A DNA stretch of 64,000 nt from Nocardia aurea (GTDB lineage Bacteria; Actinomycetota; Actinomycetes; Mycobacteriales; Mycobacteriaceae). The translations under genes and the position numbers were made by a program. The notes under the pieces are model-generated. The model was not told the origin of the DNA, did not search any database, and was given only the letters and a program-made list of their open reading frames with translations. Position 1 is the first letter of the stretch; each line of letters starts with the position of its first letter. Positions 33,351 to 42,132 of this stretch are shown here, one piece after another. The stretch lies in contig NZ_QCYJ01000103.1 in NCBI RefSeq assembly GCF_003123685.1, positions 620,001 to 684,000 of the forward strand, given 5' to 3'.

Positions 33351-34550
33351 CTATCGGATCGGCCGCTCCCCGGAAATCGCGGACGGTTCGTCGATGAACC
33401 AGCGTCCGGCCAGTTCGGGATATGTTTCCTCGACCTCGTCCCGCAGGTCGGGAATGGTCAGCAGCACCCGGTCCGGGTCGGCGGCGACCAGGTCGAGCGG
33501 ACCGATGATCGGCACGTCGGTGCCGGGCATCCGCCTGCCCTGTTTGGCGGGGGAGGCGTCGGCCACCGCCGCCAGCAAACCTCTGTGCACACCGGCCCGG
33601 CACAGCAGCGCGACGGCGCGCGAGGCCGCGCCGTAGGCGTAGACCGTCGATCCCTGGGCGGCGAAGTCTTCCAGTCGATCGCGCAGCGCCGCGGTGTTGC
33701 GGTCGGCGGCGCGTTGCAGTCCTCGCACCAGGTCGGGGTCGTCCATGCCGTGCTCGCGCGCGAGCACCCGCCCCAGCGATTCAGGCCCGTCGATGTCGAT
33801 GACGGTGGTCTCGGCCGCCGCGTCGTGGACGGCCGCGATCAGCACGGTGCCGCCGTACAGATCGAATTCCCACGCGGCGATCGCCGACAGACCGGCCGTG
33901 CGGAGCAGTGTGCGCAGTACGGCCAGTGTGTAGTAAGCGAAGTGACCGTGCCGCAAGGCATTCCACTGTTCTCCCGCCACGATGGTATGCAGCGAATGGT
34001 ACTGCACGAGCAGTACCCCACCGGGCGCGGTGGCGGCGGCCCGCGCGGCGAAGGCGGCACGCTGGTCCGGTTCGTGCATCAAGCCGAAGCTGTCGAGCAC
34101 CACGTCGGCGGGTCCGTCGGTCGGGCTGAAACCGCGTTCCGCCAGCAATCCCAGCCAGCTACCGCCGTGTGGACTACCGAATTCGCGCACCGTCGTACCG
34201 CGCAGCACACCCGCCGACGCCACCCGCGCCACCGCGTCGGCGGCCTGTTCGCGCAGTGCGCGCGGCTCGACCCCGCGCGGTTCGGCGGTATCGGTGTCGT
34301 CCGCGCCGAGTTGGGCGAGCCCGCAGCGGCGGCACAGCGTCATCGACAGGGGATGGGCGGCCTCCTCGGGCCGCACCGGTGATGTCGCGGCGGGGAAGTG
34401 GTCGGCGGCGGGCATGCGCCCCAGATCGAGGACGGTCTCCAGGTCCCGGCCGCCGCACGCCCGGCAATCGGTGCTGACGACGTCGCTCATCGGGGATCGC
34501 GCCGCCGTCGTCGCCCGGTCGTCACCGGCGGGCGATGGGGATTCGGGCAC
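33351..34550 (-). CDS. Shortened TylCIII-type methyltransferase homologue
   Basis: A 399-aa relative of NDP-hexose C-methyltransferases. The N-terminal zinc-binding domain is intact (CRACGGRDLETVLDLGRMP, then CRRCGLAQL), and so is the C-terminal domain (VYAYGAASRAVALLCRAGVH). The middle SAM-binding fold is cut: motif I reads VREFGSPHGGSWLGLLAERG, and about 45 residues that in the full-length homologue at 37069-38331 carry the acidic SAM-ribose ligand and next strand are missing before VVLDSFGLMHEP. It may be inactive or may act as a non-methylating partner. Start GTG 34550 follows GGGG; ATG 34490 (MSDVVSTDCRACGG) is an alternative. Confidence 0.8.
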   Translation of the reverse strand: MPESPSPAGDDRATTAARSPMSDVVSTDCRACGGRDLETVLDLGRMPAADHFPAATSPVRPEEAAHPLSMTLCRRCGLAQLGADDTDTAEPRGVEPRALREQAADAVARVASAGVLRGTTVREFGSPHGGSWLGLLAERGFSPTDGPADVVLDSFGLMHEPDQRAAFAARAAATAPGGVLLVQYHSLHTIVAGEQWNALRHGHFAYYTLAVLRTLLRTAGLSAIAAWEFDLYGGTVLIAAVHDAAAETTVIDIDGPESLGRVLAREHGMDDPDLVRGLQRAADRNTAALRDRLEDFAAQGSTVYAYGAASRAVALLCRAGVHRGLLAAVADASPAKQGRRMPGTDVPIIGPLDLVAADPDRVLLTIPDLRDEVEETYPELAGRWFIDEPSAISGERPIR

Positions 34551-34574
34551 ACGCCCCGGCGGATACGATTCACC

Positions 34575-35639
34575 TCACCCACCGACCCTGACCGGACTGT
34601 CCCCGGCGGACGCGGCGGCGTGTCCGATCCGGCGCAATTCGCCGTCGATATCCCCGCGTTCGCCGAGTTCGCGCAGCCGGGCCAGCCGGACGAAGCGTTC
34701 GGCGAAATCGGTCGCGGTCAAACCGCGGTCGCGGTATTCGGTGTAGAGCTCCTCGGCCCCGGCGGCGACGCTCCAGCGCGCCTCGAATCCGAGTTCACGG
34801 CGGGCGGCGGCGAAATCGACCCGGTACGAGCGCGGATCGGCCCCCGATTCCCCGGTGATCAGCACCTTCGCGCCGGGCACCACCTCGGCCACGGCGTCGG
34901 CGATCTCGGCGACGGTGAGGTTGTTGGTCTCGGTGCCGATGTTGTAGGCCCGGCAGTGGATCGCCGCCGTCGGCGCCTCCAGACAGACCGCGAACGCGCG
35001 CGCGATGTCCTCGGCGTGCACGAGCGGACGCCACGGGGTGCCGTCGGAGAGCACCTTGACCACGCCGTCGAGCACCGCGTGACCGACCAGGTTGTTCAGC
35101 ACGATATCCGCGCGCAGACGCGGCGAGAATCCGAACGCGGTGGCGTTGCGCAGGAATACCGGGCTGAACCCGGAATCGGCCAGCGCCACCAGATCGTCCT
35201 CGACCCGGACCTTGCTCTGCGCGTAGGGGGTCAGCGGTCGCAGCGGCGCGCTCTCGTCGACCAGACCGTCGCCCGCCGACCCGTACACCGAACAGGTCGA
35301 GGCGTAGAGGAATCTGGTCACGCCCGCGTCCTTGGCCAGCCGGGCCAGCCGTACCGACGCGTGATGGTTGATGTCGTGGGTGATCTGGGGGACCAGCGCG
35401 CCCAGCGGATCGTTCGACAGCGCCGCCAGGTGGATCACCGCGTCGAACCCGGCGAGCTGCTCGGCCGTCACATCGCGCAGATCGGCCGCGATCCCGGGCG
35501 GATCCTGCGGCGCCGAACCCAGGACGCAATCGGCGAAGTAGCCGATGTCGAGTCCGGTCACCTCATGGCCGCTCGCGCGCAGCACCGGCACCATGACGGT
35601 GCCGAGATAGCCCTGATGGCCGGTGACGAGTACACGCAT
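34575..35639 (-). CDS. NAD-dependent nucleotide-sugar epimerase/dehydratase
   Basis: A 354-aa extended short-chain dehydrogenase. The Rossmann motif is VTGHQGYLGTVM (residues 5-16), the central strand VIHLAALSNDP carries the usual AA-S context, catalytic Ser-Thr lie in LYASTCSVYGSAG, and the active-site Tyr-Lys pair is YAQSK. Such enzymes epimerise, dehydrate or reduce NDP-sugars. With a cytidylyltransferase-like gene and a C-methyltransferase in the same operon, it probably builds a branched deoxysugar. The reaction type cannot be fixed from sequence alone. 3 nt separate it from the PIG-L gene. Confidence 0.9.
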   Translation of the reverse strand: MRVLVTGHQGYLGTVMVPVLRASGHEVTGLDIGYFADCVLGSAPQDPPGIAADLRDVTAEQLAGFDAVIHLAALSNDPLGALVPQITHDINHHASVRLARLAKDAGVTRFLYASTCSVYGSAGDGLVDESAPLRPLTPYAQSKVRVEDDLVALADSGFSPVFLRNATAFGFSPRLRADIVLNNLVGHAVLDGVVKVLSDGTPWRPLVHAEDIARAFAVCLEAPTAAIHCRAYNIGTETNNLTVAEIADAVAEVVPGAKVLITGESGADPRSYRVDFAAARRELGFEARWSVAAGAEELYTEYRDRGLTATDFAERFVRLARLRELGERGDIDGELRRIGHAAASAGDSPVRVGG

Positions 35640-35642
35640 CCG

Positions 35643-36293
35643 CTACATTCCTCCGAACTCGATGACAGCCTTGTCGATCACGAAACCCTCCGCGTACGCG
35701 GCATGGCACTGCACCCCTCGGATCCGTGCCAGACCGAGGAACGCCGCTTCATCGAACCAGTCCCGCCCCACCTGCGAGGGATAGCACTGCATGAGCAGGC
35801 GTGCCTTCTCGGCCGCGAGCTCTGGCGAAACCGGATGCAGGAGTTCCGGTTTCGGGGTGTCGGTCTCCCACTTCAGTATCTCGTATCCGAGGACGAGATG
35901 GTTACGGAATTCGGTGGGCACCAGTTCGGCGAGGGTCCGGTGATCCTGGTGGGCGTCACCGCGCTGGGGTGCGAAGACCACCTCCGGCTCGGTGCCGTGC
36001 CGGAACGCCGCCAGCGCGTCCTTGACCGCAGCCCAGTGCGCGGGGGCGCGCCCGTCGGGGACGTCGAGCACGGTCAGTTCCAGATCGGCGGTGCCGCAGA
36101 AACTCTCCAGCGCCTTGCGTTCCTCCTCGGCGCGCGGGGTGTCTCGGCCCGAGAGCACCAGGGCGCGCACGCGCAGATCGGGATGGCGACGGGTCAGCGC
36201 GAGCAGGGTCGCGCCCATGCCGATGGCGATATCGTCGCAGTGCGCGCCGAGTATCGCGATCTCGCGCAGCGGCGCGGTGGTCAGCGTGATCAC
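35643..36293 (-). CDS. PIG-L family deacetylase
   Basis: A 216-aa zinc-dependent N-deacetylase of the PIG-L/LmbE family. The metal motif reads GAHCDDIAIG in place of the classic AHPDDE, a variant I associate with polysaccharide-cluster members, and the second ligand motif is HQDHRTLAELV. It should remove an acetyl group from an N-acetylated sugar, on the nucleotide sugar, the lipid-linked unit or the polymer. The GTG at 36293 overlaps the upstream stop (GTGA). No signal peptide, so it acts in the cytoplasm. Confidence 0.9.
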   Translation of the reverse strand: MITLTTAPLREIAILGAHCDDIAIGMGATLLALTRRHPDLRVRALVLSGRDTPRAEEERKALESFCGTADLELTVLDVPDGRAPAHWAAVKDALAAFRHGTEPEVVFAPQRGDAHQDHRTLAELVPTEFRNHLVLGYEILKWETDTPKPELLHPVSPELAAEKARLLMQCYPSQVGRDWFDEAAFLGLARIRGVQCHAAYAEGFVIDKAVIEFGGM

Positions 36294-37072
36294 GGTGACT
36301 GCGGCTCCCACACCATCCACGGACGGTCGCCGCGGTGGTAGCCGGCGTCGAGTTCGGCCCGTTCCTTGAAGGTGTCGGCGGGTTTCCAGAACCCCGAGTG
36401 CTGGTAACCGAGCAGCCGTCCCCGCGCGGCCAGCGCGCCGCAGGCGTCCTCGACCAGGTCGCCGCCGGGCGGCAGGTGATCGAAGATCTCCTGGGTGAGC
36501 ACGAAATAGCCGCCGTTCTCCCAGATCGGCAGCCGCGCCACCGGCGTGATGTCCTTGATCTCGCCGCCGGGGCGCATCTCCACGCAGTGGAACGAGGACT
36601 GCGGCGGCACCACCATCATGGAGGCGGCCGCGCCCGATTCGCGGAGCCGATCGACCATGGTGTCGAGCGGCGCGTCGGTCAGGACGTCGGAGTAGTTGGC
36701 CAGGAACATCTCGTCGCCGTCGAGGTGCGGGCGCACCCGGCGCAGCCGTTCGCCGATGGCCGATTCGACGCCGGTGTCGACGAAGGTGATCGTCCAGTCC
36801 GCGATATCGGAGCCGAGCAGTTCCACCTCGCCGCCCCGGATGACGAAATCGTTGGACATCGTCTCCTGGTAGCCGAGGAAGAATTCCTTGATGTGGTGTG
36901 CGCCGTACCCGAGACACAGGATGAACTCGCGGTGCCCGAAATGGGCGTAGTACCGCATCACGTGCCAGATCAGCGGACGCGGGCCGACCATCTGCATCGG
37001 CTTGGGCACCACGTCGGTATCGCTGTGGCGCATACGCATTCCGTATCCGCCGCAGAAGAGAACCACCTTCAT
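36290..37072 (-). CDS. Sugar-1-phosphate cytidylyltransferase-like enzyme
   Basis: A 260-aa nucleotidyltransferase closest to glucose-1-phosphate cytidylyltransferases (RfbF/DdhA). The NTP-binding loop is LFCGGYGMRMRHSDTDVVPK, followed by PMQMVGPRPLIWHVMRYYAH and FILCLGYGAHHIKEFFLGY, the last very characteristic of CDP-glucose synthases; WENGGYFVLTQEIFDHLP and SGFWKPADTFKERAEL complete the pattern. It would activate the sugar that the SDR and methyltransferase then modify. The ATG overlaps the methyltransferase stop (ATGA). Confidence 0.9.
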   Translation of the reverse strand: MKVVLFCGGYGMRMRHSDTDVVPKPMQMVGPRPLIWHVMRYYAHFGHREFILCLGYGAHHIKEFFLGYQETMSNDFVIRGGEVELLGSDIADWTITFVDTGVESAIGERLRRVRPHLDGDEMFLANYSDVLTDAPLDTMVDRLRESGAAASMMVVPPQSSFHCVEMRPGGEIKDITPVARLPIWENGGYFVLTQEIFDHLPPGGDLVEDACGALAARGRLLGYQHSGFWKPADTFKERAELDAGYHRGDRPWMVWEPQSP

Positions 37073-38331
37073 GCCGGGACCACCTCCACGGCCTCGGACC
37101 CGACCGCGTTCGGGTCGACCACCCGCACGGTGGGCATCGGGTAGACCAGTCGCCCGCCCCATTCGCCGATATGGCGCAGTTGGGCGGTGATCTCGGATTC
37201 GAGATTCCACGGCAGCACCACCACCACATCGGGCCGGTCGGCGTCGATGCGCTCGGGGGAGTGGATCGGGATGCGGGTGCCGGGGGTGTAGCGGCCGTGT
37301 TTGTACGGGTTGCGGTCCACCGTGTACTCGAGCAGGTCGGGCCGGATACCGCAGTAGTTCAGCAGTGTGTTGCCCTTGCCCGGCGCGCCGTAGCCGACCA
37401 CGCGACGCCCGGCCTCGCGCTGCGCCAACAGGTACCGCAACAGGTCTTGGCGCACGGTCTCGGCGCGGGTGCGCAGGGCCGCGTACCCCGCGACCTCGTG
37501 CAGCCCCTCGGCGGCCTCGCGTTCGAGCAGGGCGGCCACCCGCTCGGTCGGCACGGCGACCGAGTCGGGCCTGGCCCAGATCCGCAGCGATCCGCCGTGC
37601 GTGGGCAATTCGGTCACGTCGGCCACCGTGAGCCCGGCGCTCGCGAGGGCGCGCTGGGCCGACAGCAGCGTGTAGTACTGGAAATGCTCGTGGTAGATCG
37701 TGTCGAACTGACCGTGGCGCACCAGCGGCAGCGCGTGGTGCACCTCTATCGAGAGCCAGCCGTCCTCGGCCACCAGCGTGCGCAGGGCCCGGGTGAAACC
37801 GCGCAGATCCGGGATGTGGGCGTAGACGTTGTTCGCCACCACGAGGTCGGCGGGGCCGTGTTCGGCGCGTATGCGCCGCGCCAGCGTCTCGTCCAGGAAG
37901 GCGGTCACGGTCGGCACGCCCGCCTCGCGCGCGGCGGCCCCGACATTGACCGAGGGTTCGATGCCGAGGCAGGGAATTCCGGCCTCGACCACATGGCGCA
38001 GCAGATATCCGTCGTTGCTGGCGACTTCGGCCACGAACGAGTCCGCGGTGAGCCCGAGCCGGGTGATCGCCTCGTCGACGAAGGTGGCGGCATGGCGCAC
38101 CCAGCTGTCGGAATAGGAGGAGAAATAGGCGTATTCGGTGAAGGTGTCCTCGGGGGTGATGAGCGCCGGTATCTGGAGCAGCAGGCAGTCCTCGCACACC
38201 CGCAGGTGCAGCGGATAGGTCTGCTCGGGCAGATCGAGTTCGTCGGCGGTGAGGAACTTCTCACACGGAGGTGTGGCTCCGAGGTCCACAACGCTCGACA
38301 GTCGGACCGAGTCACACAAACGACAACGCAC
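37069..38331 (-). CDS. NDP-sugar C-methyltransferase (TylCIII family)
   Basis: A 420-aa three-domain sugar C-methyltransferase. Residues 1-60 bind zinc (CRLCDSVRLSSVVDLG, CEDCLLLQ), the central domain binds SAM (FVAEVASNDGYLLRHVVEAG, CLGIEPSVNV, DLVVANNVYAHIPDL), and the conserved IYHEHFQYYTLLSA holds the Tyr/His/Glu catalytic cluster. The C-terminal domain (GRRVVGYGAPGKGNTLLNYC) resembles a nucleotide-binding Rossmann fold. Family members add a branch methyl to C-3 of deoxysugars. First gene of the leftward EPS operon; the GTG has GGAG upstream. Confidence 0.92.
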   Translation of the reverse strand: MRCRLCDSVRLSSVVDLGATPPCEKFLTADELDLPEQTYPLHLRVCEDCLLLQIPALITPEDTFTEYAYFSSYSDSWVRHAATFVDEAITRLGLTADSFVAEVASNDGYLLRHVVEAGIPCLGIEPSVNVGAAAREAGVPTVTAFLDETLARRIRAEHGPADLVVANNVYAHIPDLRGFTRALRTLVAEDGWLSIEVHHALPLVRHGQFDTIYHEHFQYYTLLSAQRALASAGLTVADVTELPTHGGSLRIWARPDSVAVPTERVAALLEREAAEGLHEVAGYAALRTRAETVRQDLLRYLLAQREAGRRVVGYGAPGKGNTLLNYCGIRPDLLEYTVDRNPYKHGRYTPGTRIPIHSPERIDADRPDVVVVLPWNLESEITAQLRHIGEWGGRLVYPMPTVRVVDPNAVGSEAVEVVPA

Positions 38332-38782
38332 GCGGGCTCCACTCGAAAACTGATGTGATATCGGCGGCGCCCCGCAGCCCGAGAAGCGGACTTCCCTGCC
38401 GACCGGGAGAAATTATCATCCGCGCGCCGCGATTGCGAGTCGAAGGGGCGCGGGAATTGTCGATCGCCGGGTGAACAGCATGTTTTCAGTTACCGCCGAT
38501 CGGGCGGAAGTCGCCGCGATCGGACACATGGGATGAATTTGCGGCACACCTCGTTCCGTATGCCCGTACCCGATCACGGCACAGCCAAACATCGGCCACA
38601 TTGTGACCTGTCTCCTATCGCTTGTGCGGAAGCCATGCGGGGAGCAATACTTTCGCAACAGATCGCCCCCGGCTTCGAATCGTCTCCGCCTCGACGTCGC
38701 CGGACGTACTGCCCCAGGAATTCCGCGCGGCCTCCGAGGCCGCGAAGAATGCGACGGTTCAAGCTTCAAGCAGGTGCTTTCC
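38332..38782. promoter_or_regulatory. Divergent promoter region of the EPS locus
   Basis: About 450 bases between the C-methyltransferase (leftward) and the priming transferase (rightward). Both EPS transcripts must start here. The stretch 38410-38560 is AT-richer than its surroundings. A frame continuous with the transferase reaches back to 38603 but lacks protein character. No clear operator, riboswitch or terminator is visible. The length leaves room for complex control. Confidence 0.45.
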
Positions 38783-40291
38783 ATGGTTTTCGAGCTCGGT
38801 GCCTCCGGCGGCGCGGTCGACCTGCGCCTGCATTTCGCCCGCCCCGGCGAACGCGACGGCTGGCGTACCAACTATCTACGCCGCATCGCCGCCACCGATA
38901 TCACCGTGATGTCGACCTCCGTGGCGCTGGCGCAACTGTTCACCATCGACGCCTCCGCGTCGGCGCCGCTGGTCTGGAACCCGCAACTCGGCCTCCACAA
39001 CACCCTGTTCTCGGTGGGCATCGTCGCGGCCTGGTCTATCCTGCTCGGCTGGAAGGGTTCTCGGTCCCGGCGCACCGTCGGTGTCGGCGGCGAGGAATAT
39101 CGCCGGATCCTCGCGGCGACACTGAACCTGTTCGGGCTGATGGCGATCGTGTCGCTGACCCTGCGCGTCGAACTCACCCACGACTACCTCACCGTCGCGC
39201 TGCCGCTCGGACTCGTCGGACTGGCGGCGACGCGGACGATATGGCGCGCGCACGCGGCACGTCATCGCGCGCTCGGCCGGTATCGGCATTCGGTGCTGGT
39301 CGTCGGCGGTCCCGACGCGGCGCGCGCCATCGCCGCCGCGTTCTCGCGCAATCATCTGCACGGTTATCACGTGGTCGGCGTGTGCACCGCGAACGGACCC
39401 GATCCGGCCGCCCCGCAGACGATCCGAGTCGGCGGGCGCGAGATCCCGGTGACCGGCGACGACCGTTCGGTGGTGCGCGCGGCCCGCCGCACCGGTGCCG
39501 ACACCGTCGTGGTGATGGCGACCGATCGGCTCGGACCGCACGATATCCGGTGTCTGGCCTGGGATCTGGACACCTTCGGCGCCGAACTGATCGTCGCGCC
39601 CGGTGTCATGGACATCTCCGGCACCCGGATGTCGAATCAGGTCCTCGCGGGTATGCCGATGCTGCATATCGAGAAACCGCAGTACGACCGGGCGCTGTCG
39701 CTGAGCAAGTCGGTGTTCGACGTCTGCTTCTCGCTGCTCGCCCTGGCTCTCATCGCGCCCGCGCTGCTCGCCGTCGCGGTCGCGGTGAAAATCACCAGCA
39801 AAGGTCCGGTCTTCTATCATTCAGAGCGAATCGGTATGGACGGCAAACCTTTCCGGATGATCAAATTCCGGAGCATGTACGTGCACGCCGACCGCCACGT
39901 CGGCTCCCTGATCGCGGGCAACGGCGGCAATCCGCTGTTCTTCAAACTGAAGAACGATCCGAGGGTCACCCCGGTCGGCCGGTTCCTGCGCAAGTACAGC
40001 CTCGACGAACTGCCGCAGTTCTTCAACGTGCTGCGCCGCGACATGAGTGTGGTCGGCCCGAGGCCGCAGGTGCGCAGGGAAGTGCACTCCTACAACGGAA
40101 TCACCCGCAGACGCCTGCTGGTGCGTCCGGGCGTCACCGGACTGTGGCAGGTCAGCGGACGTTCCGATCTGGCTCCCGAGGAGTCGGTCGAACTGGATCT
40201 GTCCTATGTGGAGAACTGGTCGATGCTGCTGGACCTGCGCATCGTCGCCAAAACCGTGCGCGCCGTCGCCGCGGGCGACGGGGCTTACTGA
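38783..40291 (+). CDS. Priming polyprenyl glycosylphosphotransferase
   Basis: A 502-aa WcaJ/WbaP-type phosphoglycosyltransferase that moves a sugar 1-phosphate from an NDP-sugar to undecaprenyl phosphate, the first committed step of repeat-unit synthesis. Four N-terminal helices (about 35-165) are followed by a CoA-binding-like domain (SVLVVGGPDAARAIAAAF), then the reentrant helix near 308-335 and the catalytic domain: PVFYHSERIGMDGKPFRMIK, NDPRVTPVGRFLRKYSLDEL with the catalytic Asp-Glu, and MSVVGPRPQVRREV. Start ATG 38783 is the best fit to family length; upstream in-frame starts exist. Its 3' end overlaps the convergent TetR gene by 7 nt. Confidence 0.93.
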   Translation: MVFELGASGGAVDLRLHFARPGERDGWRTNYLRRIAATDITVMSTSVALAQLFTIDASASAPLVWNPQLGLHNTLFSVGIVAAWSILLGWKGSRSRRTVGVGGEEYRRILAATLNLFGLMAIVSLTLRVELTHDYLTVALPLGLVGLAATRTIWRAHAARHRALGRYRHSVLVVGGPDAARAIAAAFSRNHLHGYHVVGVCTANGPDPAAPQTIRVGGREIPVTGDDRSVVRAARRTGADTVVVMATDRLGPHDIRCLAWDLDTFGAELIVAPGVMDISGTRMSNQVLAGMPMLHIEKPQYDRALSLSKSVFDVCFSLLALALIAPALLAVAVAVKITSKGPVFYHSERIGMDGKPFRMIKFRSMYVHADRHVGSLIAGNGGNPLFFKLKNDPRVTPVGRFLRKYSLDELPQFFNVLRRDMSVVGPRPQVRREVHSYNGITRRRLLVRPGVTGLWQVSGRSDLAPEESVELDLSYVENWSMLLDLRIVAKTVRAVAAGDGAY

Positions 40292-40899
40292 GCGGTGCCG
40301 TAGGTCCGGATCAGCCGCGCCCGAATGTATTCCAGTTCCGGGACCAGGTCGAAGTCGGGAAACACCGTCCACTGGAAGGCGACGCCGAAGACGGCCATCG
40401 CGATATCGGTCGCCGCGCGCTCGATATCGATATCGGAGCGCACCGATCCGTCCTGTATCCCGTCTCGCAGTCCCGCCGCGACGCGGTCGGTTCCGCGCCG
40501 CAGATAGGACCGCACGCGCGGGCGTAGTCCGGATGTCGTCTTGACCGCCTCGAAACCCGCGATGAACATGCCGCGCAGGAAATCGGGATCCTCGCCGTGC
40601 AGTTGCACGACGCGGTCGAAATGAGCGACCGCCCGCTGGAGTCCGGTGGCGTCCGGCCTCGGATCGGGTGCGAGCCGCTCGACGTAGTCCTGCTGGAAGA
40701 ACGCTTCGAGGATGGCGTCCTTGCTGCCGTAACGGGCGTGCACCATGGCCCGGCTGTAGCCGGCGCGACGACCGATCTCCGCCGCCGTGGTCGCCTCCCA
40801 TCCCTTTTCGGCGATCAGTGCGATCGCCGCGAGGACGAGCCGTCGATTGGAGAGTTCGACGCGCTCCGGCTGCGTCAGTCGCGGGGTCGGAGAAGTCAC
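40285..40899 (-). CDS. TetR-family regulator
   Basis: A 204-aa regulator with an N-terminal TetR DNA-binding domain (RLVLAAIALIAEKGWEATTA, EIGRRAGYSRAMVHARYGSK) and a variable ligand-binding domain. The GTG at 40899 is taken as start since upstream residues (to 40947) lie in the divergent promoter. It is transcribed away from the mini-ORF/LLM/phosphotransferase unit, the classic layout for a repressor of that unit, and overlaps the priming transferase end by 7 nt. The inducer is unknown. Confidence 0.88.
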   Translation of the reverse strand: MTSPTPRLTQPERVELSNRRLVLAAIALIAEKGWEATTAAEIGRRAGYSRAMVHARYGSKDAILEAFFQQDYVERLAPDPRPDATGLQRAVAHFDRVVQLHGEDPDFLRGMFIAGFEAVKTTSGLRPRVRSYLRRGTDRVAAGLRDGIQDGSVRSDIDIERAATDIAMAVFGVAFQWTVFPDFDLVPELEYIRARLIRTYGTAQ

Positions 40900-40917
40900 C
40901 CTTGCGATATTAGACGC

Positions 40918-40948
40918 TCGACAACTAACTTGGTTGACGAGTGTCAAC
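40918..40948. promoter_or_regulatory. Overlapping inverted repeats, likely TetR operator
   Basis: GTTGAC and GTCAAC (40933-40938, 40943-40948) form a perfect 6-bp inverted repeat around GAGT. The upstream segment TCGACAAC forms a second, 7-of-8 match with GTTGACGA. Both lie in the gap between the TetR gene and the mini-ORF/LLM unit, where an operator for the regulator is expected. Confidence 0.45.
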
Positions 40949-40970
40949 TACATCACACGAAAGGCCGATC

Positions 40971-41039
40971 ATGACGCAGGCCATACTTCCGCCGCACCCG
41001 GGTGTCGGCGAGATCGGCATCCCCGGGGTCGCGAGATGA
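40971..41039 (+). CDS. 22-codon leader ORF coupled to LLM gene
   Basis: An ATG-initiated frame of 22 codons (MTQAILPPHPGVGEIGIPG, then VAR) with a GAAAGG ribosome site 6 nt upstream. Its TGA overlaps the ATG of the LLM oxidoreductase gene (ATGA at 41036-41039). The LLM gene itself has no good ribosome site, so it is probably translated by reinitiation from this ORF. The peptide matches nothing I know. It could be a leader peptide, a remnant of a deleted gene's N-terminus, or a functional small protein. Confidence 0.5.
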   Translation: MTQAILPPHPGVGEIGIPGVAR

Positions 41040-42088
41040 GTCGGCGCGCACTCGACGAACTGGGCTTCTACCTGCTGGCGGGCGCGGGCGGCGAGGGCCC
41101 GAGAACCCTGGTCGAGGAGGCCCGCAGGGGGGAGGAACTCGGTTTCGGCACGGCGTTCATCTCCGAACGATGGAACGTGAAAGAGGCCGCTTCGCTGGTC
41201 GGCGCGGCGTGCGCGGTCACCGAACACATGCGGATCGCCACCGCCGCGACCAATCACAACACCCGCCATCCGCTCATCACCGGATCCTGGGCGACCACCA
41301 TGCACCGGCTCTCCGGCGGACGTTTCACCCTCGGCATCGGACGTGGCGTCGCGGCGATGTACGCGGCCTTCGGGGTGCCCGCGGTGACCACCGCCCAGAT
41401 GGAGGATTTCGCGCAGGTCATGCGCAGGCTGTGGAACGGTGAGGTGATCATCGGCCACGACGGTCCCATCGGCAAATACCAGGTGCTTTTCCTCGACCCG
41501 GATTTTCGGGAGGACATCCGCCTCGGCCTGGTCGCCTTCGGCCCCCGCTCGCTCGCCCTCGGCGGCCGCGCCTTCGACGACGTCATCCTGCACACCTACT
41601 TCACCCCCGACACCTTGCGCCGCAGCGTCGACATCGTGAAGAAGGCCGCCGAGGAGGCGGGCCGCGATCCGGACGCCGTGCGGGTGTGGTCCTGTTTCGC
41701 GACGGTGGGCGATCATCTGCCCGAGGAGTTGCGGCTCAAGAAGACCGTCGCCCGCCTCGCCACCTACCTCCAGGGCTACGGCGATCTGCTCGTGCGGACC
41801 AACGACTGGGATCCGGCCGTACTGCAACGCTTCCGGGCCGACGCGGTGGTCAACTCGATCCCCGGCGGTATCGACCACAAGGCGTCGGCCGCACAGATCG
41901 AGCACATCGCGACGCTGCTACCCGAGGAATGGCTGGAAGTCTCGGCCACGGGATCGGCGGCACAGTGCGTCGACCGGATCCGCCGCGAATTCGACTACGG
42001 CGCCGACGCGGTCATCATGCACGGCTGCACCCCCGACGAACTCGAACCGATCGTCACCTCCTACCGCGAGCGCACGGCGAATCCGTGA
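41036..42088 (+). CDS. LLM-class F420-dependent oxidoreductase
   Basis: A 350-aa luciferase-like monooxygenase/F420-dependent oxidoreductase. The barrel start is ALDELGFYLLAGAGGEGPRT, then GFGTAFISERWNVKEAASL, ATNHNTRHPLITGSWATT and RFTLGIGRGV, all typical of the larger LLM type. The ATG at 41036 overlaps the mini-ORF stop; a longer frame to 40787 runs through the divergent TetR region. It overlaps or nearly touches the phosphotransferase gene downstream. Probable control by the adjacent TetR. The substrate is unknown; members act on CoA thioesters, sugars or drugs. Confidence 0.88.
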   Translation: MSRRALDELGFYLLAGAGGEGPRTLVEEARRGEELGFGTAFISERWNVKEAASLVGAACAVTEHMRIATAATNHNTRHPLITGSWATTMHRLSGGRFTLGIGRGVAAMYAAFGVPAVTTAQMEDFAQVMRRLWNGEVIIGHDGPIGKYQVLFLDPDFREDIRLGLVAFGPRSLALGGRAFDDVILHTYFTPDTLRRSVDIVKKAAEEAGRDPDAVRVWSCFATVGDHLPEELRLKKTVARLATYLQGYGDLLVRTNDWDPAVLQRFRADAVVNSIPGGIDHKASAAQIEHIATLLPEEWLEVSATGSAAQCVDRIRREFDYGADAVIMHGCTPDELEPIVTSYRERTANP

Positions 42089-42132
42089 CACTCGCCTCGG
42101 CCGCCGACCCACCGCGAGAAGATGTGAGCCCC

